64,000 bases of DNA. Source: Haloferula sp. BvORR071 (GTDB lineage: Bacteria; Verrucomicrobiota; Verrucomicrobiia; Verrucomicrobiales; Akkermansiaceae). Both the position numbers and the translations under genes were made by a program. The stretch covers positions 110,433 through 174,432 of the forward strand of contig NZ_BATP01000040.1 in the NCBI RefSeq assembly GCF_000739615.1. Direction: 5' to 3'. Shown here piece after piece: positions 43,060-51,900 of the stretch (position 1 is the stretch's first letter; each line of letters starts with the position of its first letter). Below the pieces are notes generated by a model. That model made no database searches. It had not been told where the DNA came from and saw nothing but the letters and a program-made list of their open reading frames with translations.

Positions 43060-44946
43060 CTAAGGGCTTCCCCGCAATACGAAGCCGCCGCGCGCGGGCA
43101 TCTCGTGCTTCCAACTTCCCTTGGCTTGGATCTCTTCCGCCTTGAGTTCATTCAGCGCATCCCCGCCTTCACGGACGAGTTGCCATTTCCGCGTTGGAAA
43201 GTTGGATAGATCGATCTCCACCGGCAGCACATCGCCAGTCCCGTTGATGCCGGCGATAAACCAATTCTCCTTCTCGCGTCGTGCCACCACGACCACCTTT
43301 CCCGGCTCGCCGATCAGGCACCGCGTCTCATCCCAACGAGCCGGCGCATCCCGCAGGATCCCAATTGCAGCCTCGGGAAAAGCCGCGTAAGTCTCCGGCT
43401 TGTCTGCATAGTGGGTGATCCCCGAGGTGAAGATCAGGGCCGTCGCCAACTCGTGAGCTGCCGTAGTCTTCCGCTTGTAGCGCTTCTCGCCAAGGCCCAG
43501 CGGCGTGTAGTCCATCGGCCCCGCGACGTTCCGTGTGAAGGGCAGGATGGTGTTCAGTTCCGCTACTTTCTCCGGGTAGCGCTCATCGAACATATAAGAC
43601 TCCTCGCCCAGCACTGCTTCCGCGGCCATGAAGTTTGGCCAAGTCCGCTGCCAACCGCGCGGCAGGCTGCAGCCGTGGAAATTCACCATTAGCTTGCGTG
43701 CAGCTGCTTCCCGCAGGGTCTCGCTCATCGCCGCCATGGCGTCCTGGCGGTCGGTGCACCAGAAGTCGATCTTCACACCCTTGATCCCGAGCTGTGCATA
43801 TTCGTCCAGCCGCCGCGTTCTACGGTCGGCATCGTAGAAGCTATCCGCATGTGCCCAAACCAGCAGGCCTACCTTCTCCTGCGCGGCTTGGGTTGCCAGC
43901 GCCTTCGTGTCGGCCTTCTGCCAGCCCGCATCGAGCAGGGAGTATTCCCAGCCCATCTTCGCCGCCGCACTGATGTAGCTGGAGTAGAGCTCCGTGCCGT
44001 TCTGGCCATTTGGATAGGCCCACCAGCTCCATGAGACGCGCCCCGGCTTGATCCACGAGACATCCGCGAGCTTCGACTCTGGGGCGAGGTCCGTCACGAG
44101 TGTCGAAGTGAGGATGTCGCCCGCCTTGTCGCCCATGGCGATTACGCGCCACGGCATCGTCCACGGCAGCGCGTGGTGGGGCTTCGTGCCCGGGGCATGT
44201 TGAACACGCTTTGTGCCTTCATCCTCGAAGGGAAAGGCGATCCGATAAACTCCTTTGCTGGAATCCGCCGCCAGATGGCAGGCGCAGTAGTTCGCATCCG
44301 TGCCTGATTCACTGAGTAGCACCCAAGCCGCCGGTGTCTGGAAGAGCGCGGGGAAATACCATCCACGTGTGTTTCCGCCACGCGAATAGGGCGGGGGATC
44401 GCCCGGCTTCACCGCGAAGTAATAGTCCTCATAGGCCGGGCTTGATGAACTGGATGCATTGTAGGGAGAGATCCAGCCCTTCGCTTCCGCGGGCAGGTGG
44501 AAGCCCGAAAGCTCTTCCTCCACCGTCGCTTCCGGGGCTTCGGCTTCGATCCGATAGCGGAAGGCTACGCCCTCGTTTCCCGCATCCAGATCCAGTGTGA
44601 TCTGCGCGCCGCTGGCATTCGCGAAGCTCAGGCTCCGGCGGTGGTGCGGCTGATCGACCTGCGGCTTAAGGCCCGCGAAAAGTTCGTAGCGCTCTTGCTG
44701 TTTTTCCTGTTCGCCGCTCGCGGTCAGCTTCAGCCCCTTGGTGAAGTCCTGGTCCGCCAGCTTCAATCCTAGCGGGGACTCGCCCAGCACTTCCCGCCCC
44801 TTGCGGGATACGGTGTAGGATAAGGCTCCTGCCTCATCCAACTGCACCGCGATCGCATTGCTGCCATCTGGCGAGGCCAGAGACGCGAGCTCCGCGGCTT
44901 CTGCCGCTCCACAAACAAACACCAGTAGCCATCCATACCGCGCCAT
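43060..44946 (-). CDS. Glycoside hydrolase family 97
   Basis: A 628-residue exported glycosidase with a signal peptide (MARYGWLLVFVCGAAEAAE). The GH97 layout is clear: an N-terminal beta-sandwich (residues to about 260), a catalytic barrel with WSWWAYPNGQNG, YISAAAKMGWEYSLLDAGW and GIKGVKIDFWCTDRQD, then MVNFHGCSLPRGWQRTWPNF and a C-terminal sandwich. The Asp in KIDF matches the nucleophile of retaining GH97 alpha-galactosidases, so a retaining alpha-glycosidase is inferred. Two close ATGs (44946 and 44952) are possible. It is the last gene of a minus-strand run with YjbR and U32; repeat family A follows. Confidence 0.93.
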   Translation of the reverse strand: MARYGWLLVFVCGAAEAAELASLASPDGSNAIAVQLDEAGALSYTVSRKGREVLGESPLGLKLADQDFTKGLKLTASGEQEKQQERYELFAGLKPQVDQPHHRRSLSFANASGAQITLDLDAGNEGVAFRYRIEAEAPEATVEEELSGFHLPAEAKGWISPYNASSSSSPAYEDYYFAVKPGDPPPYSRGGNTRGWYFPALFQTPAAWVLLSESGTDANYCACHLAADSSKGVYRIAFPFEDEGTKRVQHAPGTKPHHALPWTMPWRVIAMGDKAGDILTSTLVTDLAPESKLADVSWIKPGRVSWSWWAYPNGQNGTELYSSYISAAAKMGWEYSLLDAGWQKADTKALATQAAQEKVGLLVWAHADSFYDADRRTRRLDEYAQLGIKGVKIDFWCTDRQDAMAAMSETLREAAARKLMVNFHGCSLPRGWQRTWPNFMAAEAVLGEESYMFDERYPEKVAELNTILPFTRNVAGPMDYTPLGLGEKRYKRKTTAAHELATALIFTSGITHYADKPETYAAFPEAAIGILRDAPARWDETRCLIGEPGKVVVVARREKENWFIAGINGTGDVLPVEIDLSNFPTRKWQLVREGGDALNELKAEEIQAKGSWKHEMPARGGFVLRGSP

Positions 44947-44956
44947 CGCCATGCGA

Positions 44957-45310
44957 TCACAGACGCAGCTTCGCCCGCTCTGCTTTCGGCAATGACGCGA
45001 CCACCAATTCATACGAGTGATCGATCAGCTCCCTCACTAGCTTGGCTGACAGCGAGTTGTCGAGAATCACCGTATTCCAGTGTCGCTTGTTCATGTGATA
45101 GCCGGGAATGATCGCCTCGTGCTCCTCACGCAGCATCACCGCCCGTTCCGGGTCGCACTTCAGGTTGATCCGAGAGGGGAAATCCTCCGGCACCGCCAGC
45201 CCGAACATCTTCCCGCCCACCTTGTAGACCAGCACATCCGGCCCGAAAGGTGTCGTCTCCTCCGCCGAAGGCTTCTTCAGGAAATACTCGATGACGTCGG
45301 GCAGGTCCAT
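44957..45310 (-). CDS. MmcQ/YjbR family protein
   Basis: A 117-residue protein of the CyaY-like MmcQ/YjbR fold. Recognised by YKVGGKMFGLAVPEDFPSRINLKCDPERA, then EAIIPGYHMNKRHWNTVIL and a C-terminal ELIDHSYELVVASLPKAER. These proteins are thought to bind DNA, but the function is unproven. It starts four bases after the U32 stop and ends ten bases before the GH97 start, so it is the middle gene of the run. No export signal. Confidence 0.92.
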   Translation of the reverse strand: MDLPDVIEYFLKKPSAEETTPFGPDVLVYKVGGKMFGLAVPEDFPSRINLKCDPERAVMLREEHEAIIPGYHMNKRHWNTVILDNSLSAKLVRELIDHSYELVVASLPKAERAKLRL

Positions 45311-45314
45311 GACT

Positions 45315-47756
45315 TCAAACCAGCGTCCCCTCCGTCACCCCCAGCTTCTCAAACGCCTTCACATTCTCGAACAAGGTCTCCGCATCCGTCTTCCCGCTCA
45401 GGAAGTCTTGGTAAGCTTGGATCGTGCGCAGCGCGCCAAGGTCATCCTCGTCCAGCAGCTCCACTCGGAACTTCGCCAAGCCCGCCTCGCGCAGCTCGCC
45501 AAAGAAGCGCGCACCGGTTTGCGCCCGGCCATTGAAGAGGGTGTTGCGGCAACCCACATCCGCCATCAAACGGTGCATCTGGCCGACGCGGTCGCGCAAA
45601 TGCACCACGTGGCTTTCGCAGGGGCGCCCGCAGTCCTTGTAGGTCGTGCCCTTGCTCAGGAAGGTGCAGAACACGCAGTGCTCCATATGAAACATCGGCA
45701 TGTGCTGGTGCAGCGTCAGCTCGAACCACTCCGCGGGCGCACCACGCACAAGATCGAGCACCTGCCCGATATTCAGGTCATACGAAACCGTCAGCCGATC
45801 CAGCAACGCGTGCTCCTTCAGCAGCCGCGCCGTGATCGGATTGGCCACGTTCAATGAGAAATCGCCGACCCTGAGAAGATCGGTACGATCCCTGTAGTAC
45901 TCCAGCGCGGCCAAGTTGCGCAGCAGTACGCCATCCGGCTCCATCCGCTCGATCAACTTCAGATAGCCGCCTTCACCCGGCTTGAGGATGCGCGGAGTCG
46001 CCAGCACGATTTTCGATCCCTCCGCGCGCAGGGCCACCGCTTCCTTGTAGCGTCGCGGGTCTTCGAAGTCGCAATAGACCACGCCGATCCCGCTATCCAC
46101 CGCGGCCTTCACCTGTTCTTCCGTGCGGCACAGCACTGCCAACTCCGCCGGTGACTCGGTCTTCTGGACCTCAGGCATCAACTCGCGGAAGCTCGTCGTC
46201 GTGCTCTCCCGCACGGGCGCTTCTTCCGCTGTTCCCAAGGCAGCCACCAGGTCACGGCGCATCCGGTTCAGTTCGGAGAGCCCGATGTGGCACTCGCCTT
46301 CGACTTGAAAATCCACGGCTTCCAGCTCGAAGCCCGTATCGCCCAAGCGCCCCAGCTGCTCGCGCAAGGTCACTTCGGAGAGCGCATGCTTCGCGGCTGC
46401 CTGCAGCGGCATCGCGGATTCCACCGCGGCCGCGTGCTTGCCATGCGTCGCCTCGATCCGCAGCGGCTCGCCCGGCTTGCCGCTCGCGATGAAGCGCAGT
46501 CCCGCTTTCACCTCCTTGAGCTTCGCATTCTGCCAAAAGCGCCGGATCTCGGACTCCAGCTTCTCGTCGGAAGTCTTGTAGAGCTTCTGCCCCGGCTGGA
46601 TGCGGGTGAAATTGAGACCGCTGAAAGTCCGGTGGAAGACGATCCTCTGGCCCTCGATCTTCCAGACCCGGCCGCCCTGCTCATGATCTCGGTTCTCGCC
46701 AGCGTCGAAGACCACGCCATCGCCTGGCTTGAGCGGCACGCCACTGCTTTCACCCAGCTCCACCCAAGTCCCGCCGCAGGCGGTGATCGTGCCGAGCAGC
46801 GGCCCGCGCTTCTTTCCGAAGCGGCCGTGGGTTAGGTAAGGATGATTCGTGCCCTTCAGCCATCCGCTGGTCAGCCCGCGGGAAAACGTCATCTCCAGCT
46901 CGTAGCGATCCTCTGCCGTCACCGGGTCCGCGTTTTGCGCGAGCGCCGCATCCAGTGCCTTGCGATAGACCCGCGTCACCGCCGCCACATACTCCGGCGT
47001 CTTCAGTCGGCCCTCGATCTTGAAGGACTTCACGCCCGCCCGCACCAGATCCGGAATCACGTCCACTGCCGCGAGGTCCTGCGGGCTCAGCAAGTAGCGC
47101 ACCTCGCCCATGTCGCGCTGGGTGATGCCGTCCACCACCAGCTCATAGGGCATGCGGCAGGCCTGCGCACATTCACCGCGGTTCGCCGAACGCTGGCCCA
47201 GAGATTCACTGGTCAGGCACTGACCTGAGTAAGCCACGCACAGCGCCCCGTGCACAAAGACCTCCAGCGGCGTCGAAGGCACCGTGCCGAAGCGCTCGAT
47301 CTCCTTCACCGAAAGCTCCCGTGCCAGCACCGCTCGCTCCATCGGAAAGAGTCGCTCGATGCAATGCAGTCCCTCCGGCGAGGTGATCGTCATCTGTGTG
47401 GAAGCGTGCAGCTCCACCGCCGGCGCGATCTCCCGCGCCATCTTCGCCAGCCCCAGATCCTGGATGATCAGCGCATCCACTCCGGCCGCCGCGATCAGGC
47501 GCAGCTGCCGCTCCGCCGCCTCCAGCTCGCCGGTGAAGATCAGCGTGTTCATCGCCACGAAGCCCTTCACCCCGTGCTTGTGCAGGAAGGCCATCAGCTC
47601 CGGCAGGTCCTCCTCCGTGAAATTGTCCGCCCGCAGCCGCGCGTTGAACTTGGGCATCCCGAAGTAAATTGCGTCCGCACCCGCAGCCACGGCCGCGCGC
47701 GCGCAATCCCAGTTCCCGGCGGGACTGAGCAATTCGGGTCGGTAGGCGGAATCCAT
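45315..47756 (-). CDS. rlhA: U32 family protein, RlhA-type (23S rRNA hydroxylation)
   Basis: An 813-residue U32 protein. Recognised by ELLSPAGNWDCARAAVAAGADAIYFG, ELHASTQMTITSP, VLARELSVKEI, and the U32 cysteine signature HGALCVAYSGQC with SLGQRSANRGECAQACRMPYEL. A final cysteine cluster (HMEHCVFCTF, KDCGRPCESH) could hold an iron-sulfur centre. The N-terminal part matches E. coli RlhA, which hydroxylates C2501 of 23S rRNA; here the chain is longer, like the two-part U32 proteins. Peptidase activity, implied by the U32 name, is unproven for this group. The ATG at 47756 begins the conserved barrel; the frame continues to 48215 over the opposite S4 gene. Confidence 0.88.
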   Translation of the reverse strand: MDSAYRPELLSPAGNWDCARAAVAAGADAIYFGMPKFNARLRADNFTEEDLPELMAFLHKHGVKGFVAMNTLIFTGELEAAERQLRLIAAAGVDALIIQDLGLAKMAREIAPAVELHASTQMTITSPEGLHCIERLFPMERAVLARELSVKEIERFGTVPSTPLEVFVHGALCVAYSGQCLTSESLGQRSANRGECAQACRMPYELVVDGITQRDMGEVRYLLSPQDLAAVDVIPDLVRAGVKSFKIEGRLKTPEYVAAVTRVYRKALDAALAQNADPVTAEDRYELEMTFSRGLTSGWLKGTNHPYLTHGRFGKKRGPLLGTITACGGTWVELGESSGVPLKPGDGVVFDAGENRDHEQGGRVWKIEGQRIVFHRTFSGLNFTRIQPGQKLYKTSDEKLESEIRRFWQNAKLKEVKAGLRFIASGKPGEPLRIEATHGKHAAAVESAMPLQAAAKHALSEVTLREQLGRLGDTGFELEAVDFQVEGECHIGLSELNRMRRDLVAALGTAEEAPVRESTTTSFRELMPEVQKTESPAELAVLCRTEEQVKAAVDSGIGVVYCDFEDPRRYKEAVALRAEGSKIVLATPRILKPGEGGYLKLIERMEPDGVLLRNLAALEYYRDRTDLLRVGDFSLNVANPITARLLKEHALLDRLTVSYDLNIGQVLDLVRGAPAEWFELTLHQHMPMFHMEHCVFCTFLSKGTTYKDCGRPCESHVVHLRDRVGQMHRLMADVGCRNTLFNGRAQTGARFFGELREAGLAKFRVELLDEDDLGALRTIQAYQDFLSGKTDAETLFENVKAFEKLGVTEGTLV

Positions 47757-47871
47757 GGGCGAGGGGACCGATGCCACGGAAATCCGGCTTTGGAAAGCCC
47801 CGCCACGTCTTAAAACCACTCGACAGCCACCCGGGCCGATCCACCATTTCCCCAATGCAGCAAGTTTCCGC

Positions 47872-48264
47872 ATGAGCGAGCCGGTGCGCGTGGACAAATG
47901 GATGTGGGCGGTCCGCCTTTTTAAGACCCGCGGCCTCGCCGCCAAGGCCTGCGAGACCGGGCGGGTGAAATCCGGTGAGCGAATCCTCAAATCCGCTTCG
48001 GAACTCCGCGGCGGCGAGCTGCTCGAACTACCCTTCCCGGAAGGCCCCGGCACCCGCACCGTCCGCGTCCTCGGCCTGATCGAAAAACGCGTCGGTGCCC
48101 CGGAAGCCCGTGCCGCCTGCGAGGAGATCACCCCTGCGGAAGTCACCGAGCAGCGCAAAATCTGGAGCGAAGCGCGCGGCCATCGCCTCATCGGCGAGCA
48201 AGGCCGCCCGACCAAGAAGAACCGCCGCCAGATGGACGACCAGCGGCGGGGCTTCTTCGAGTAG
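47872..48264 (+). CDS. S4-domain RNA-binding protein, HslR-like
   Basis: A 130-residue RNA-binding protein with an N-terminal S4 domain (VRVDKWMWAVRLFKTRGLAAKACETGRVKSGERI pattern: R-x-D-K-W-x-W-x-x-R-x-x-K-T-R) and a basic tail rich in Arg and Lys (GEQGRPTKKNRRQMDDQ). It matches HslR (Hsp15), which rescues nascent-chain-bound 50S subunits in E. coli. It diverges from the RlhA-type gene with about 115 bases between starts, so both encode rRNA or ribosome functions. The ATG at 47872 is the family start. Confidence 0.88.
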   Translation: MSEPVRVDKWMWAVRLFKTRGLAAKACETGRVKSGERILKSASELRGGELLELPFPEGPGTRTVRVLGLIEKRVGAPEARAACEEITPAEVTEQRKIWSEARGHRLIGEQGRPTKKNRRQMDDQRRGFFE

Positions 48265-48280
48265 TCGGGAGCTTCGCGTT

Positions 48281-48838
48281 CTAGTCGACGCCGGTATGAT
48301 GGAAATAGACGAGCCCCTTAGCTGCGTCATGTGCGAGAACGGCCACTGAGCCCCCAAAGTCGGATCTCCATTTCTCAGCCCGGTAGAAATACACCATCGA
48401 CTCCTTGTCCGGCTGCCACCAAGGAGGCACATTGTCCCCGACAGAGGAATCGTCGAAATCGAGTCGATCGCTCGGAGTGAATCGTCGCAAGAGCTTGTCG
48501 ACCGTTTGGGGGGAAGCTTGGAAACGGAGCCAAGCTGACATCGTATCGGCCGCGGAACTATGGCGACATTGGATCGTCGAGACATCCGGTGGTGGATCCT
48601 CCGCGAACTCCGTGTGGTAGGCATCCCGCAGGTCTGCCGGATCGGACAGATCTGTAGACCCGAAAAGCGAAGAGATTGCCACGATCCCCAAGGCAGCGGG
48701 AATGTAGCAGGCGAGCAGCATCAGGCCCCGCGCCATCCAGGATTTCTTGCGCCCGAACCAGAGGGCGAGCACGCCGGCCACGGTTCCCGCGAACAGCGCA
48801 AAGACGACGAATAGGACGAGCAGGGTGAATTGGTTCAT
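48281..48838 (-). CDS. Hypothetical membrane protein
   Basis: A 185-residue protein with two N-terminal membrane helices (FTLLVLFVVFALFAGTVAGVLALWF; MLLACYIPAALGIVAISSLF) and an outer domain of about 120 residues containing STIQCRHSSAADTMSAWLRF, DRLDFDDSSVGDNVPPWW and SMVYFYRAEKW. No family is recognised. It ends 17 bases from the convergent S4 gene. The first of the three giant genes ends about 90 bases upstream of its start. Function unknown. Confidence 0.65.
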   Translation of the reverse strand: MNQFTLLVLFVVFALFAGTVAGVLALWFGRKKSWMARGLMLLACYIPAALGIVAISSLFGSTDLSDPADLRDAYHTEFAEDPPPDVSTIQCRHSSAADTMSAWLRFQASPQTVDKLLRRFTPSDRLDFDDSSVGDNVPPWWQPDKESMVYFYRAEKWRSDFGGSVAVLAHDAAKGLVYFHHTGVD

Positions 48839-48924
48839 GGCGCGCCAATCGACTCAAGCAGGGGTGAACTTCCTACCTGTGTGCGGGGCGAGTCTGTGGC
48901 GCGCAGCACTGCGATCAAGATCGA

Positions 48925-51900
48925 TCACCGCCTTCTCCGCAGGAGCATCAGGAAGCCGAGCGCCCCCAGCAGCGCCGCCCGCGGTTCCGGCACGATGCTC
49001 ACGTTCACTTTGCCGCCACCGCTGCTCAGCTCCCAGCTCCGGCCGTTGTCCAGGCCGGGCATGCTGCCGAGGCTCATTCCATTGTCCACCAGCGAGCCGC
49101 TGTAGGTGAAGATCGTCCAAGTCCCGGAATCCAGCCCCATGAAGTTGGCTGCCGTTGCTCCGCTGACATTCAGCGTGCCGTCCAAGGTCAGCACGCCACC
49201 CACCGTCACCAGGTCGTTGACCCCGAGGCCGAGGCTCAGTGGATCGGTGGCATTCAGCTCCATGTTGACCACGGCGCTGGAGCTGAAGGTCAGGTTGCCA
49301 CCCAGCGCCAGGGTGCCTGCGCTGCTGCCGGGAGCCAGTGTGCCATCCACCGTCACATTGCCCGCGATCGTGCCGGCCGTGGCCGAGCCGCCGCCGAGCG
49401 TGCCATTGGTGCCGACAGTCACCGCTGTAGCCCCCAGCGCACCATTCACCAGCAAGGTGCCCGCGGAAACGAGCGTGGCACCGGTGTAGTTGCTGCTTCC
49501 GGTCATCGCCATCGTGCCGCCGCCGATCTTGGTCAGGCCGCCGGTCCCGCCCACGTCGGCCGAGGCGTTGCGCAAGCCCGCGGAGACCAGCAGGTCGGTG
49601 CCGCTGGTCGCATCGGCCACGTCGAAGGTGATGTTGCCCGCGAGATGGTGACCATAGCCATTGGTGCCGGCGATGGTCGATTGACTCGTGCCCCCGGTAG
49701 TTACCGTGCCCTTAAATTCGAAACCCTGGTAACCCGAGGGCGTGCCCGTGCGGTTCACGCTCACCGTGCCGCCGTTGATGTTCACCGCGCCGAGCACGTT
49801 GTAATTGTTCGTCGCCAGCGTGCCGCCTTGGTTGACGGTGAAGGAGGTCAGGCTGGCCAGCGCGGTCGCGCCGTTGCCCATCACGTTGTTGGTGTTGAAG
49901 TTGACCGTGCCGCCGTTGTTGATCGTCACCGTCCGCGCGGAGCTCGCGCTGCCAAAGGCAGTGGTGGTGGCGTTGCCCTGCACCGCCACGTTCACGCTAC
50001 CGCCGTTCACCGCCAGATTGCCGGTGAAGTTGTTCGCGGCCATGCCCAGATTCAGGGTGCCGGTGCCGATCTTGGTGAATCCGCCAGTGCCGGTGATCAG
50101 CGCGTTCACGTTCAGGGTGCCGTCGCCGCCCACCTCGTTGTTCGTGCCGCTCAGGATTAGCGATGAAACGACCGCAGTCGCCGTGGCCCCGGTGCCGACC
50201 CCGCCGTTCAGGGTTACCGTTGGCGCGGAGGTATAGCCACTCCCCGCCGCCGTCGTGGTGACGGATCCCACGGTAGCGCCGCTCAGGGCGGTCGTTGCCG
50301 TCGCCCCGGAGCCGCCGCCGCCGCTGAAGGCCACCGTCGGCGCGGAAGTGTAAGCGCTGCCGACCGCGCTGACCCGCACGCCGGCGATGCCGCTGGCCAA
50401 GGTGCCCGCCGTCGTGGTGTTCGAGTTGATCAGCTTGCCGCCATTGAGCGTCACCGCCTCGTTCACGCTCACGCCGTAGATGTCGAGCGAGGCGTCGCCG
50501 CTGACCGTGGTGCCGTTGACCGCGGCATTGCCGATTGCGCCGCCCCAGCCGAGCGCCGTTGCGGAAGCCGCTTGGAAACTACCGGCGCTGATGTTGAGCG
50601 CGGAGGTGAAGGTGTTCGTGCCGCTCACCCGCATCGTGCCGACGCCGGTCTTGTTGACCGTGCCGGTGCCGATGATGTTGCCAGAGACGGTCAGGTCTTC
50701 GGCCGCATTGCCGGTGACATTCGCAACGTTCCAATTCGCCGCGCCGACCGTGTTGACCCGCGCGGATACGGTGGATGCCGTGCTTCCCGTCACCTGCCAG
50801 TTGGTCGCGTTGCTGGAGCGGATTTCCGCGCTGCCGTTCACCGTGCCGCCGTTCAGCGTCAGGTTGTTCAGATACTGCTCCTGGTTCACGGTCAGGATAC
50901 CGCCATTGAGGGTCAGCGACTCCGTCATGGCGCTGTCGCTGCCGCCGAGCGAGTGGGCCGAGCCGGCGGCAAGCACCATGGTGCCACCGTTGTTCACGGT
51001 GATCACCCCGGCACCGTCCAGGCGATTGCCGCCGAAGCTGCCGCCCGTCACCGTCAGCGTGCCCGCGTTCACGGTCACGTTCCGCGGCAGCAGCTGGAAG
51101 CTGCTCAGGGTGAGGTTGCCCGCACCTTCCTTGATGAAGCTGCCCGCGCTGCCGGCCGCGAAAGCGCGGTTGAAGCTCGTCGCGTCGGAGCGGTTCATGG
51201 TCAGCGTCGTGCCGCTGGCGAGGGTGACCGTGCCACTGCCGAGCAGCCCACCGGTGGTCCCGCCGTTGCCGAAGTTCACCGCGCCGGCGCTGATGTTCAT
51301 CGCACCCAGGGTTGCATCGGTCAGCACCGTCAGGGATCCGCTGCCGGCCTTGCTGAAGGCACCTCCACCGATGATCGAGCCGCTGCCGCCGAAGGTGTAG
51401 TTGTTCGTCGCATTGACGCTGAGCGAGGGCGTGTTGAGCGTGCCCGTCAGGTTAATCGGCACCCCGTTGTTGCCGGCATCGGTGAAGGAGACGCTATCCG
51501 TTTGGTAGAATTTGTCCGCGCCACCGTTGGTCCAGTTGGCGCTGTTGTTGATGTTCCAGGCGTTCGTGGTCCCGTCGCCTGCCCACACCAGATTCGCGGC
51601 AGAGCCACTCACCGACATCTTGATCTGCCCGGCGGTGGATGTATCCAGCGCGAAGGTCTGCCGGTGGCTCGCCACGAAGGCGGAATCCAGCACCGGCGTG
51701 CCGCTCAAGGTGCCGGTGTAGGTGAAGAGTGTGTAAACGGATCCATTCGTCAGCGCGCCGCCATAGACGTTTGCTCCTACGGTCGAGGCGCCGCCGAAGC
51801 TCAGGTTGTCGTTCACCGCCACCAGGTCATTGCCCGTCGATACCGAGGCTGCGTTGAGATCGAAGGTGGAGAGACCATTGATGGTCGCGGTCGTCGTCGT

